Of a stretch of DNA of 64,000 bases, positions 23,042-35,397 are shown in pieces. The notes beneath the pieces are model-generated. The model did not search any database and was not told the origin of the DNA. It saw only the letters and a list, made by a program, of their open reading frames with translations. A program made the translations under genes and the position numbers. Every line of letters starts with the position of its first letter. The stretch's first letter is position 1. The stretch covers positions 930,001-994,000 of the forward strand of contig JAIXMG010000004.1 in the NCBI GenBank assembly GCA_025201345.1, written 5' to 3'. The stretch comes from Thamnidium elegans (taxonomy: Eukaryota; Mucoromycota; Mucoromycetes; Mucorales; Mucoraceae).

Positions 23042-24780
23042 GAACTTACTAGAATACTCGGGGTTAGCCCGAAGATCTATCAGTTGACTGAAACAGTGCT
23101 CTTTTAATAAATGAAAGAATGACATGGCATGAAAACTTTCAAGTACTGAGTTATCATTATATAATATAGCCAAAGGAGTTGATGTTGTGATCTAGGTCAC
23201 AAAAAATAAATAAAAAAAAATTAGCCTTTTTTTTTTTATTACAGTACGGTATTTTTTTTTACCATAAAATTATTATTAACACCAGGATGTCCAACATCAT
23301 GACCAATACTTGCCATTAACAAGGCGAAAATATCTATTGGTTCCAATAACTGTTTAATCATGGGATCCTCTGATCGTATCATGGGACACATGGGTTCAAT
23401 AGCACCTAGTTTACAAAGAAAATAGTAATTGGCTTGTAATACATCAACTGCATGTCTAAAGTTATGATAAGGATTGGAATTATGATAGGAATTACAAATG
23501 TCAAAGATAAAGTGATACAAATCGCCTAAATAAGTATAAAAAAAAAGGTTATAAGAAAAAAAGGTCAAGGCGTCCACGTGTTTATACTTTTTTTTGTGCT
23601 ACTTTACCATTAGGAACACGGAGTGATTCAAGTTCATCAAAACTCATTAATGTATGATCTAATATCATAAACACTACTTGAATCAAGTCCTTGTTATCTA
23701 AATCAAGTGGCAAAAAATCCCAACTACATATTTGTTTTTTTAAATATTCTTTTCGATCACTTGAAAAGAAACTAGTTAATTTCTTTATTGTATTTACATA
23801 TATATATATATATTACCTTAGCATGGATGTCATGGATGATCTTCTTACACTTGGCTTTGGGGTATAATATTCCGCAACAAGTTTAGATAACCTTTTATAT
23901 GTTAAACTTGTACTATTCCAAACAAATAAAATAAAATAAAAACATACCAGTTCTCTTCTAAAAACACACCCTTTAATCTATTCTTAAACTTTGACCAAAT
24001 TTGACCTCTTTCCTCTTGCTGCGAACCCCAAATGGAACTAGTATGTTCTACTTTCTCCAGTGTACTTTCAGCATGTAACAAACGGTACCGAGTAACATTC
24101 TACAATATGAATAAATTTTTTTTTTGTATATTGTTCTAATCCCTCCCTTCCCTACCTCGCCCCCCCTTTTTTTTTCTTTTCCCTCTTACCGTTCAAAAAA
24201 AGAAAAGAAAAATTTACAAAGAAAAAAAAACCTTACCAAGAACAATGTCTTTGCAACGTCTTCAGATAAAGGTTTCAATACAAAATCTGCTGCACCTGAT
24301 TGTAAACACTTGACCATATACGATGGTGAATCAAGTGTTGAATAAACTATAAATAATTAATTAAATACTGCGTGCAATTTTTTTTTTTTTTTTTTTGGCA
24401 GTGTTTTTTTTTACCAATAGGTACTACATTGGTTATAAATCCTTGATTTAATAAGTCAACTACAGTTAAAAGTAAAGGTGGACATTCCTCCGTTGTTTTG
24501 GTATGACAAGACTCAGCGTCAATTAATAACAGTGTTGAAGTTGTTGAATGTTGCTTTAGTTGTGATATAACTTGACTCTCTGTTGACTTTACAATAACTA
24601 AACATTTTTATTTAATAAATACATGTATATATTTTTTGACAAGTTAAAAACAGTCTTTTTCTTTCTTTTTCTTTTACCATCTGAGAATACTTTGGAAAGT
24701 AAATCAAGTGTCGATGTAAAGTCTTGTTCATGGTTGTAAAAGACTAGTACCGAGCAATTGTTCGGATTCAATCTTTTCAT
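22272..24780 (-). CDS. class I cyclic-nucleotide phosphodiesterase with N-terminal response-regulator (REC)-like domain
   Basis: Eleven exons: 24780-24678, 24597-24415, 24346-24237, 24099-23948, 23891-23817, 23771-23608, 23525-23263, 23191-23050, 22986-22799, 22707-22506, 22441-22272; 583 aa. Residues 1-130 fold like a response-regulator receiver: SVLVFYNHEQDF strand, LLLIDAESC with a candidate phospho-acceptor Asp near 61, then SGAADFVLKPLSED with the conserved Lys near 120. The acidic pair in strand 1 is degenerate (NHEQ). The C-terminal half is a PDEase I domain: YHNFRHAVDVLQANYYF, metal motif GHDVGHPGVNN (about 338) and KCADISN. It hydrolyses cAMP and would oppose the PKA at the left of the window. 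The architecture equals that of amoebal RegA-type enzymes. Confidence 0.88.
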
Positions 24781-24954
24781 TTTCTCTCTTTTTTCAGTGC
24801 GATTCTATTGTTAATCGGGGAATATTATTATTAAAAAAAAAAAAGTATGTTTTCTTTTTCTTTTTTTTTCTTTACACAGTAAAAAAGGTGGTTTTTCTTT
24901 TTTTTTTTTTTTTTTTTAAAAAAAAGAAAGTAAAAGAGCTCTTTATCAAAAAAG

Positions 24955-24986
<32 letters not shown>

Positions 24987-25889
24987 CCTTTTTTGCAGAG
25001 TGAGAAAAGACTGGAAAAAGTGAGACTGGAAAAAAAAAAAAAAAAAAAAAAAAAGTGCTCCTTTGGCCACGCGATGAATAAACAAGAAATACTTTGTCAT
25101 GATTGGTTAATTTAGCCTGTCAAAGACTACATAATGATTTATTTATTCCCAGTTGTGTAAAAAGGAAGAGACCCTAATTATTTTCTTTTATGCGCAAGTT
25201 TTAATATTATTTTTTTGCTGTCTGTGCGATTGAGAATCAAAAGAGAGAAAAAAAAAGGGTATTTTCTTGTGTAAAAAAAGAAGAAAATATGGGAGTTTCA
25301 AAACCGGCTCTTTGTTTTAGTTCCCACGTTACATCCCTTGGTGAATAGGTATTTTCGTGAAAAAAAAAAAAAAATACTATCGCTCGTTACAAAGAACACT
25401 TTAATTCCGCTGCTTTTAAAATAGAAGAAAACACTAAAACTTTATTTACCGTCACGTACCGATTTATTATTTTGTGTACTAAGTACATACTTCTTCTTCT
25501 TCTTAAATACGCTAAATTATACTGAAATTTGTTTGTTTGTTTGCTTTTAATATTTACCAAAATCTCGGTCAAGTAATACAAATAATAAACTTATAAACAA
25601 AAAAGGGACCTTATACCCTCTCTTTCTCAATCCTGCTGTGTAAAAAATGGTAGATCGTTTTCGAAACCCGAAAGTATAGAACATGTGACATCATTTGAAG
25701 AGGAGACGAGGGTATATTTTATAGCATAAAATACGATGCTATATCTATACTTCAGCCTATACCTGATTGGTTTAAAAAAAAAATATATATATATATATAT
25801 AGGTACATGAATTTTCTCCCAATTTATCAAGTTCTTCTTCTTTACTTTACTTCTTTCAAACACTACAAAAAAAAGATATATACTCAACA
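24781..25889. other. divergent promoter region between phosphodiesterase and allantoicase genes
   Basis: 1.1 kb with no supported exon. Alternating long T and A tracts (24893-25060) could fold on one another. A TA-repeat (25784-25800) lies about 90 bp upstream of the allantoicase start and may serve as a TATA region. Confidence 0.4.
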
Positions 25890-27208
25890 ATGGCTGCTTA
25901 CGAACAACTCCAATTTGAACAATTAAAGACCTCTCCTTTGGCTGCTTGCGTCGGTAAGAGAGTAACATTTAGCGAATATAAAAAAAGAAAAAAAAAAGTA
26001 TTAAATTTATCTTCTTTATAGATCTCGCTTCTTCTGCTCTTGGATCTACTATTGTAGCTGTCACTGATGAGTTCTTTGCTCCTGCTACCAACATGATTAA
26101 TCCCGCTCCTCCAATTCACGCTCCTGGTCGTTTCGTTGGTAAGTTTATCTTTTTTTTTTTGTTAGTTACGCATAAGATTTTAACATTTTCTGTCTTAGAT
26201 ACTGGTGCCTGGATGGACGGTTGGGAGACGAAGCGTCACAACCCTACCTACGATTGGTAAGTTTAACAAGAGAAAAAAAAAAAAAAAAAAGATTAAAACT
26301 CAATGTATATATTTTTTCTTTCTAGGGCAATTATTAAGCTTGGTTTCTCTGGATCCTTCAAGGGTTTCGATCTTGATACTCATTATTTCACTGGTAACCA
26401 AGCACCCGCTGGTTCCGTTGATGCCGCCGTAGTTCCTGTTGGAGCTGATGCTGAATCTGCTGATATTAAGTGGACTAACATTTTACCCAAAGTTGAATTA
26501 CCTCCTACTCAACATAACGTATTCATGTTGAAGGAAGAAACATCTGTTTATACTCATCTTCGTGTAAACAACATTCCTGATGGTGGTATTGCTCGTTTCC
26601 GTGCTTACGGTAATGTATCTCCTATCTGGCCCGAGGATAAAAAGTAAGTAATAATAACAAAGAGATAAGAAAAAAGAGACTGATAAGAGAAAATATAAAA
26701 TAGCGCTGTTGTTGATCTCGCTTTCTGTGGTAATGGTGGACGTGCAGTTGATGTTTCCAACCAACATTATACTCCTGGATCCAATATCTTATTACCTGGT
26801 CGTGGTTCTAATATGGGTGATGGTTGGGAGACTAAGCGTTCTCGTACTGCTGGTCATACTGATCATGTCCTTGTTCGTCTTGGTGACAGAGGTCATATCT
26901 TAAAGGCTGTTGTTGATACCTCTCACTACTGTGGTAATTACCCTCACAAGATTATCTTGGAAGCTACTAGCTCTGATAAGCTTGTTCCTGAAGCTGATGC
27001 TAAATGGACTACCTTGATCGAACCTGCTTCTACTGGTCCTCATGATCTCTTCTATTTCGATCTTCCTCATACCGATAAGGTCTTTTCTCATGCCAAGATC
27101 ACTCTTATCCCAGATGGTGGTCTTAAGCGTCTTCGTCTCTATGGTGTTCGTGAAGGTGCTGTTATCCCCGCTCTTCCTATTGATATTGGAAACGCCGCTA
27201 CCCAATAA
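25890..27208 (+). CDS. alc: allantoicase (allantoate amidinohydrolase)
   Basis: Five exons: 25890-25953, 26022-26138, 26199-26256, 26326-26643, 26704-27208; 353 aa, the normal size. The two tandem allantoicase repeats are obvious: the first with WMDGWETKRHNPTYDW, GFSGSFKGFDLDTHYFTGN and IPDGGIARFRAYG; the second with MGDGWETKRSRTAGHTDHV, VDTSHYCGNYP and IPDGGLKRLRLYG. The enzyme converts allantoate to ureidoglycolate and urea in purine catabolism, allowing purines to serve as nitrogen source. Codon use (many GCT, GGT, CTT) is more biased than neighbours, suggesting high expression. No other purine-degradation gene is nearby. Confidence 0.95.
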
Positions 27209-27393
27209 GTTTTTTTTTTTTTTTTTTTTGCATGAACTGAGTTTTTGTTAAATACCCCAGAGAAAAAAAAAAAAAAAAAAAAAAACTCTTTTTTAACTAG
27301 AATAGTATAAATATACTGTGTATATCTATCTTTCCCTTCACGTTAAAAAAAAAGTAAAATAAATTGTACCATTATAAAAAAAAAACTATTTTT

Positions 27394-29286
27394 TTACACT
27401 ATATTATAATATCTCATTAATAAGGTAGAAACTACACAAAATGTAAGAATGGTAGTAATAATTCCACCAAACCAAGTAAGGTCTTCTTGATACTGACCAG
27501 GTACTTGTACATTCATACCCCAAAGACCTGTCACTAAATTCATAGGCACCAGTACACTACCCAATGCTGTCAATTTAGACAATACGTCATTGATTTCATT
27601 ATTTGTTTGTGTCATCTCGATTGAAATCTGAGCTAAATAATTCGAATGGGATCTTGAAGAGATTTTTTCGTAATGGTTTAAAGATAACAACATTGATATA
27701 ATATGATCTGTTTTTTTTTGTTAAGAATTTATCAAAAAAGAAACACCTCCCCCCTCTTTTTGTTTTGTTTTGTTTACCTTGTACATCTCCAAGATACAAT
27801 GCAACTTCTTTACTTAGCGCAGGTCGGGTACCATCCACTGTTGATATCTCTCCTCGTTTAATAAGCGTCTTTACAACATCCGTTTTTGATGAAAGTAACC
27901 TTAATAGCCCCATCATACGTTTACGACAGTACCCAATACGCCGTAACATATCCGATTGTTCTGATTCCTTTAAAATAAGTACTAGTTCGTCAATAGAATC
28001 TACTTCGAATTCAATCGCTCGGATCAGCGGTGCAAATGAATCAGTTATATCGTCCAAAAGTCCGTAACAAATCCAATCTTAAGCAAAAAAAAAAAAAAAA
28101 AATTAGTTTCTTTTTAACTTTTATATTTTACGTCTATTTCTTACCTGGTGTAACATTGATATAATCTTTTAATTGCTTAATTCTTTTACGTACATTATGA
28201 GGATGAGGCATAGGTTTAAAGTGAAACTACTTTACTTTATCAGTACACACATAAGAAAGGAACTTAAAAAAATAATAATCGGAAACTTACTGTGATCACA
28301 CCTTCTTTTAAAATGATGATATAAATTGCAGAAGGTTGCATATAATTTGGCGAAAATTCATCTTGATCAAAACTTCTGAAACAAATGAAATAATAGTTCA
28401 TAAACACTTCGCATTTCTCTCTTTGCTCTTCCATACAGATATCCTCTACAGTCAATGGATGAATATGAAATGCTTCACAAAGTGCCTTCATTTCATTATC
28501 TGTTGGGTTCTGAATATCGATCCAAAAGCATCCTTTCTTTAACATATCAGTAAGTGAATCTTCAGAGTATTCAGGAATTTCGCTTATTGTTCGTGAGTGA
28601 ATAGTAGATGTTTCTGAAGGCGAGTAATATGTGACACGATAAATGTCTGTTTCAGTCTTGTTATCTGAATTCTAAAAATACTATAAATAAACAAAAAACT
28701 TTGTATGGTGTATTTATCCCTTACCATCATTCTATCACCATACATACTATATCTTCTATTATCTGACCCACCCATTGTAGATAACCTACGTCTTCTTTTA
28801 TTATTACTTGTACCCTTTTTATTATCCTGTTGTAAATCTTTTTTCTCTGCAGCAATATATTCTTCTAAACCTTCATAATCGATTCCGCTTTCTTGTTTTT
28901 TGTTGGGTATAGGAAAACAAACATCGCCTTCAACTGAACTCATACGTGAGTTACTAGAGGATTCAATATCCGAATTATAATTTGTAGATGACATTGTTCG
29001 TTCGTTGGCCATGTCAATTGTCACATCTTCTATAACATTAGGAGAATTGACAAAATAACCCGTTGCTCTATCGTTATCTGTATCATTGGTTTCCTATTTC
29101 ACTGTATTAGTTTGTGTATGTATTTTTTATTTTTAAAAAGAAAGTTTTTACGTCGGGAATAGTTGCATAACCGCTATGACGATTACCACCAAAAAATCTA
29201 TTTAATGCACTGGTTTCGTTATTGGATACGTTGACGTTTCTTTGTCCATTTGTTTTAGAAGTGTTACGCTTCTTTGACTTTCCCAT
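27394..29286 (-). CDS. CorA-family Mg2+ transporter (Alr1/Mnr2 type)
   Basis: Six exons: 29286-29152, 29093-28725, 28671-28291, 28226-28145, 28077-27778, 27707-27394; 526 aa. A long, Ser/Asn-rich, basic N-terminal region of about 180 residues precedes the CorA cytosolic funnel (GCFWIDIQNPTDNEMKAL, FHIHPLTVEDICMEEQREKCE, YYFICFRSFDQDEFSP). The two C-terminal membrane helices follow, with the diagnostic Gly-Met-Asn in LVTGLWGMNVQVPG, and the chain ends just after helix 2 (LLMRYYNIV). The N-terminal extension and pattern match fungal Alr1 (plasma membrane) and Mnr2 (vacuole) and not the mitochondrial Mrs2. It would form a pentameric Mg2+ channel. Confidence 0.9.
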
Positions 29287-29618
29287 CTTGTGTTTTTTAT
29301 ATGTAAAAAAAGAGTTGCAGTAGTTTAAAAAAAGAAAGAAAATACGTTACGCCTATCTACCTCCCTTTTCTTCTTTCCCAACAGTCACACACGCGCATCA
29401 GAATATATATTTGACATCTCCATCATGATGTCACTCGTATGATGGTTACACATATAAACACTAATTTAGCATGAAAAATACCCACGATATGATGTAGCAA
29501 TTAAGTGATATAAATACCTTTAATAAAATACTAGGTCTTTATTTCGAAAAAAAAAAAAAAAGAAATGGGGGACCTTCTCTTTTTGAACATAACAGACTTT
29601 AAAGTTGTCTCTTTTTAT

Positions 29619-30113
29619 AATGGATCAACCTGTTTGGAGGCCCTTTTTTGCTCATCTCTCATTTAAGCAGTGCAAGTATGCTATTTTCAGTGGCACGAAA
29701 TATTGTGATACGTGAAACCAAACAATAGTATTCCGAAATGGATAATTATGAATGTTTTTCCTGATAAACAGGTCTTTACATAAACAATCGTTTTTGATTT
29801 CTTTTTGATTATTCGGGAAGGGGGGATGTTGGATGTGATATCGTCAGAGTTTCTTCTTCGTATGATCCGTTTGAATATATATCTAGTTTGCAACATATTG
29901 GTGATGATTATTATTTCATCTATTAAGGAAACCAAAAAGCTCTTTCAGAAAGTCGAAATTGTTACTTAAAAGAATAAAAGACTTCAATATCTCTTAAATT
30001 ATTTAAAGTGTTTGATTTGAATCATGATATTTTCGAAAATATTAGTTATGATGGTTCGTTAGGAAGGATGTATTTACAAGGATTGTTTTTTTTGTACCAC
30101 TTATGGTTTATAC
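29619..30113 (+). pseudogene. decayed ORF of unknown, possibly element-linked, family
   Basis: From ATG at 29619 the frame reads MDQPVWRPFFAHLSFKQCK, then continues in pieces with stops: LSESRNCYLKE, SLKLFKVFDLNHDIFENISY, and RMYLQGLFFLYHLWFIQ to a stop near 30113. The protein-like composition (aromatic and acidic residues instead of the Lys/Asn/Phe noise of AT-rich DNA) and the near-continuous frame argue that it was once coding. At least four stops break it. No domain recognised. It sits in an otherwise gene-free gap. Confidence 0.3.
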
Positions 30114-30189
30114 AGTAAAAGTACTACTGAGTCTGCAAAAACCTTGTGCGCGTATATATCTCCTTAAATGATATACAACTAGTTTTTAT

Positions 30190-31751
30190 TTAAATTAAAT
30201 CAGCAATACGGTCCAAGATATATACTTGCTCACTATCCGCTCTATTTCTAATAAGCAAAGGCGCATTCGATTCTATTAACAGTAACTTTATATAAATCAA
30301 ATCCTGTTCGAGGTTATAATAATTTAACGTTAATTTACTATCACATAGGTCGCATAATAATTTGACGTCTGGGTATAAATATGCGTCGTTTTGTTTTAAA
30401 CATTTGTAAATATTACTTGCTCGCACGAGATCATCTTTTTTAAAAAGAACATATTAATTACATATATATATATATATATATAAAAGTCACTGTATGATAT
30501 ATAGCTTACCAATTTCAATAGATAGCAACATCGCATTAAACATGTTCCATGTATTTGATTTGTCTAGCAAGTTAATTTCTATCATATGATGAGCTAAATT
30601 ATCTAATGATTCGTATACTTGGTTCATCATAAAGTAAAAACCATTTGGTGTACATCCATCTACTTTATCATACTGACATACAAGCGAGCACGTTGCATAT
30701 AATACAATAGCAATATGTCCAGATGGTATAGAGTTGTATATATTATCTTCTTGCGCAAATAAACTACCGGCTTCATTTAATATAGTCGTAATTGAATTGT
30801 TAATATCAGATATAACAGGCGCTGGTCTTGTTCTGTTTCTTTCACGAGTGAGGTATTTCGTAGCTAAATCATCGCATGCACTGATTAACGATGGAACGGA
30901 TAACTTGCATAGATTCTAATAAACATTAATACTTGATATTATACTTTTTTATTATTATAATTTACCTGAGCAATATTTATTAATTTACCCTTTTCTAATT
31001 TCCATTTTCCATCTAATGCATCTAAATAGACAGACCTAGATTCATCCAGTTCCTGATAAATACATAATAATCGTGCCAATGCTAACCGACTATTATATAA
31101 AAATGAAATGATCTGAGCAGAGGAAAATGTGGTGGTTGGTGACAAAAGTAAAAAATTGATTAAAAGTTTCAATGCCTTTTCTACGTATTGAGGTCTCTTT
31201 AATCCAAAAAGTACTTGCGCCTGATTCCAGTAAATTGTGATGGATAGTGTTGCATCGCACTTTGTATCTTGAGCTTTTTCCAATTGAGCCAGTGCCTCTA
31301 AATAAAAAATATATAAATTTTTTTATATACTGATACATTTTTTGTTTATTTACCTTGCACTTGAGGATTAACTGCAATTTTTCTAGTAGGTGCTGCTTTA
31401 ATAGGTTGCATTTTTTTTTCGTTCGTTATATGCTTTGCACTTTTTAAATGGTTTGTAAACGTAGGCTCGTTGCTAAACTTTTTTTTACATGCTTTACAGT
31501 AAAGGTCGACTTCTGGCTTTTTAAATGAAAGTGTTGCTAGTTTCGCTGCCTTTGCTGGTTGGATCTCTACTGGTACTACTGACAACTTTGGTAATTCAAA
31601 AGGTAAAATACTTTCCACTGGTTGAAAAACTTTTTTTTTTAAAAAAAAAATAAAAATTAAAAGTTAGCACACATAAAAAAAAAATAATACTCGTATTCGC
31701 TTTACTGTTAAATGCTTGGGTGTCCAAGTCAGCATCGTATAAAGGTAGCAT
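30190..31751 (-). CDS. U1-type C2H2 zinc-finger protein with helical (TPR-like) C-terminus
   Basis: Five exons: 31751-31691, 31629-31354, 31297-30966, 30915-30510, 30434-30190; 439 aa. A short N-terminal part leads to one zinc finger of the U1/matrin kind: DLYCKACKKKFSNEPTFTN then HLKSAKH (Cys-X2-Cys..His-X5-His), followed by a basic stretch. The remaining 320 residues are helical repeats with alternating hydrophobics (ITIYWNQAQVLFGLKRPQ, NSRLALARLLCIYQELDES), resembling tetratricopeptide repeats. U1-type fingers often bind double-stranded RNA or sit in RNA-processing factors. I know no characterised protein with this combination, so function is open. Gene model is well supported by phase. 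Confidence 0.65.
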
Positions 31752-31964
31752 GGTAAAAAAGTAAAGAACTTTTTTTTTAGGTGACAGGCTTTTTACTTTT
31801 GAAGTACTTATTTAAACCGCGCACGCCGTGCTCATGATGTCATTCATTGGGTTAGACGGATATTTGGACGCGCAATCGACTTTAGTAGCAGTTTTTATAT
31901 TCATTTTTATATTATTACGCTTCCTTTTCTTTTCTTTTCCTGTAAAGCAATATATAAACAGAAA

Positions 31965-32475
31965 ATGGCAACCAAGGAAGAAAAGCAAGATAAAAATGAT
32001 CAAGCTGAAGCAATGGAGATTGTTGAAGATGAGGAAACTAAGCAAGAACGCCTTGTAAAAGAAACTATCTCAGGTAAAAAAAAAACAATTATTGAGAATA
32101 GCGAATAAGAGTGTGTACTTATATACATTGTTTTTAGAAATCAAGCGTAACTTTACATTATTGGAACGTGCTGTAGAAACTATTGAAGCTAGATTTACTA
32201 CACGTGTTTTAAGGACTTTACCTTCTATTAGACGTCGTTTAACTTCTGATATTCTTGCTCAAGTGATCTCGGAATACTTTGGTCCTAGTAAGTATTTGAT
32301 TTGAAGCTTGATTATTAGACCCACATATTTAACAATTTAAAAAACTGTAGACGATTCGCAAAAGACTGTACTCTTACAATATTTGAATGAAGTAAGTTTG
32401 ATTTATATTTTTACGTGTTTTTTTTTTTTTTTTTTTTTGGTTACTGTAAAATCTAACCCGTCTTTTTTTCTTTTT

Positions 32476-32512
<37 letters not shown>

Positions 32513-33825
32513 TAGAGTGAAAGACCTTCAACAGAAGAGAATGCTGAAAAGAAGGAATCTGTTTTACCTGAAGTAGACATCTACCTTCATTTGAATGTAA
32601 TGATTTACCTTTTGGACAAGAATGAGATTGAAAAGGTAAAAACAAGAAAGATAAAAAGATGAAAATATGCTTAAATTCAGTTCATATTAGGGTCTTGAAT
32701 TAGCAAAGATAACAGTTGATAGAATGACTATTATGAATCGTAGAACAATGGATCAAATTGCTGCTCGTGTATACTTTTATCATGGTCGTTTCTATGAATT
32801 ATCAAACAAACTTGCTGAAATTAGACCGTAAGAGAGAAAGAGAATAGTATAAACATATATAATAGATGACTTACTTTTTGTGCGCGTGTGTGTGTAGAAT
32901 TCAATTGGCAGCACATAGAACAGCTACTTTAAGACATGATGATGAAACTCAGGCAACATTATTAAACTTATTGTTGCGTAATTATTTCTTCCATAATCTT
33001 TATGATCAAGCTGATAAACTTGTTTCCAAGAGTACATTCCCTGAAAAGGCAGGAAACAATCAAGCAGCTCGTTATGCTTATTATCTTGGACGTATTAAGG
33101 CACTTCAACTTGATTATACCTCTGCTCATACTTATTTGACACAAGCTATCAGAAAGGCTCCTCAAAATAATGTTACTGCTGGTTTCCAACAAACTACCAA
33201 TAAATTCTTTATTGTAGTTCAACTTTTGATGGGAGAAATTCCTGAAAGATCCCTCTTTAGACAACCTATTTTGAAGAAGGCTCTTGCACCTTATCTTGCT
33301 ATCACCCAAGCTGTTCGTGTTGGTGATCTTAACAAATTCCAAGAAGCTTTAGCTCAATATGATGCAGTATTCAAAAAAGACAAGACTTATACTTTAATCC
33401 TTCGTTTACGTCACAATGTTATCAAGACTGGTATTCGTATGATCAGTCTTTCTTATTCCAAGATTTCATTGAGAGATATTTGTATTAAACTTCACCTGGA
33501 TAGTGAAGAAGATGCTGAATTCATTGTTGCAAAGGCTATTCGTGATGGTGTTATTGATGCTACTTTGGATCATTCAAAGGGATTCATGAAGAGTAAAGAA
33601 ATTGTCGATATTTACAGTACAAACGAACCTCAAAATGCTTACCATCAACGTATTAACTTTTGCTTGAATCTTCACAATGAAGCTGTCAAGGCAATGCGTT
33701 TCCCTATGGATGCACATAGAAAGGAATTAGCAAGTGCTGAAGAAGCAAGGGAAAGAGAGAGAGAACTTGCTCAAGAAATTGCAGAAGGTGATTTGGATGA
33801 AGATGATGAAATGGGCGACTTTTAA
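31965..33825 (+). CDS. RPN3: 26S proteasome lid subunit RPN3 (PSMD3)
   Basis: Six exons: 31965-32073, 32138-32287, 32351-32391, 32516-32635, 32691-32827, 32898-33825; 494 aa. Sequence is that of Rpn3: [20 protein letters not shown], then [24 protein letters not shown]-type helical repeats, and a PCI domain ([59 protein letters not shown]). It ends with an acidic tail, [13 protein letters not shown]. It is a structural subunit of the regulatory-particle lid. The intron before exon 4 is almost entirely T (32409-32510). Confidence 0.95.
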
Positions 33826-33875
33826 AAAGTTTTTTAAAAAATAAAATTGGTTTTTATATTTATAGTAAAATTTAT

Positions 33876-35397
33876 TTATAATGAGCTCTTGGAAGCAGGC
33901 TTCTTCTTAATGTACAAACATCCAATATCAAGGTATTTACAGATTTGTTGAATAACGTTGGTAGCTAAATCATAATAAGTATAACCAGCGAGAATAACAA
34001 AGATTTTAAGTACAAATCTATGATTAATAGGAATAAATCTACACATAATAAAAAAAAACAATTAGAATGCTTTAAAATAAAATAAAAAATCTATCTTACT
34101 CTTCAATAAAATCTTGGAAAGTAGCGATTAAATAACCAGATATTAACAAAGCATTGACAGGAACGTTAAAATAAGGGAAACGCAACTTTGTCACGTGTGC
34201 TGTAATCATGAGCCCAACCTGATGACCAAAGAGCAAACCAAAGAAGATGATGTAAATTGCAAGATGATCAGATACAATATCAGGCCAAAGACGCATCCAC
34301 TTGTAAGCCCAAAAGCACATAGTAACAAAAGGGGTAAGGCCCAAAGTTGCCTTAATAATAGATCTATCCTTCATCGACATATCAGTTGGGTACATCTTGA
34401 CGTGAATAACATTATACAGACTAAATAAAAAAATATATGAACACGACTGCATTATGCATATTGTTTTGCATACAATTATATAACTTACGCTGTGATAATA
34501 TTGAAAAATGTAACAGCACCACCGAAAAGGATAAGAATATGATTTAATTGAAGAGCACCTAAAAGTTTAAGAGCATCTGTATTGTTATATATGGAAGAAG
34601 GGAATAATTCATTAACACGGAGAGCCCAGAAAGCAGGACCAAAAACACCCGAAATCAGGTGAACACCACATAACATCAAGACACCTTCCACAGGACCACT
34701 AAAATAACCCAAGTACAAAACACCCGTATGGTATTCTTCCCATGTTGATAAATAAAAATTACCGAGACTAGCAACTAATGATGCAACTGTCCACCAACTT
34801 TGACCAAGGTAAGTAGATGAAGCCCAGGTTAAAACACCTAAACTTGTATTCAAAGCATCACAACCTTACAATATTCAAAATTAATACCCTCTTTAAAAAA
34901 AACACATTAAGTATATATATCTTACCGTGATCGAATAATTCACCTAAAGGACCGGAAGTTTGAGTACGTCTAGCTTGTTTACCATCAATAGCATCTAATG
35001 ATTGATACATAAATAAGCCAATACCGAAACTAAAAATAATGAAAAGTTAATCAAGTGTCATAAATCACATATATATGTATATATATTAAATTACGATGTA
35101 TAAACCCAGTTAGGGCATTCACCAAGAGTACTTGAATAGTAGAATAAGGTACAAATATTAATACCAATGGTTAATAAACCTAACAAAGTAATCATATTGG
35201 GACTACATATAAACACTATTAATTTTTACCCCCTATTCAAATATAGTGTAAACTTACGCAACCCATAAAGGAAATATTTTAACTAGGTTATTCCAATAAG
35301 GTGTCAATATATATCTAGATACAAGAGACTTATCTACACCTCCATACTTGTAAAGGCGTAAGCCTTTAAGACTTTTTTCTGGAATATATTTAGTCAT
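33876..35397 (-). CDS. ethanolamine/choline phosphotransferase (EPT1/CPT1 family)
   Basis: Six exons: 35397-35258, 35202-35095, 35029-34926, 34864-34489, 34420-34100, 34038-33876; 403 aa, usual length. The CDP-alcohol phosphatidyltransferase motif DG-X2-AR-X8-G-X3-D-X3-D is present ([19 protein letters not shown], then LFDHGCDALN), split by an intron inside the final GCD. Seven to ten hydrophobic segments span the rest. The protein transfers phosphoethanolamine or phosphocholine from the CDP form to diacylglycerol, the last step of the Kennedy pathway, in the ER/Golgi membrane. Substrate choice cannot be told from sequence by eye. It ends only 50 bp from the convergent RPN3 stop. Confidence 0.93.
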
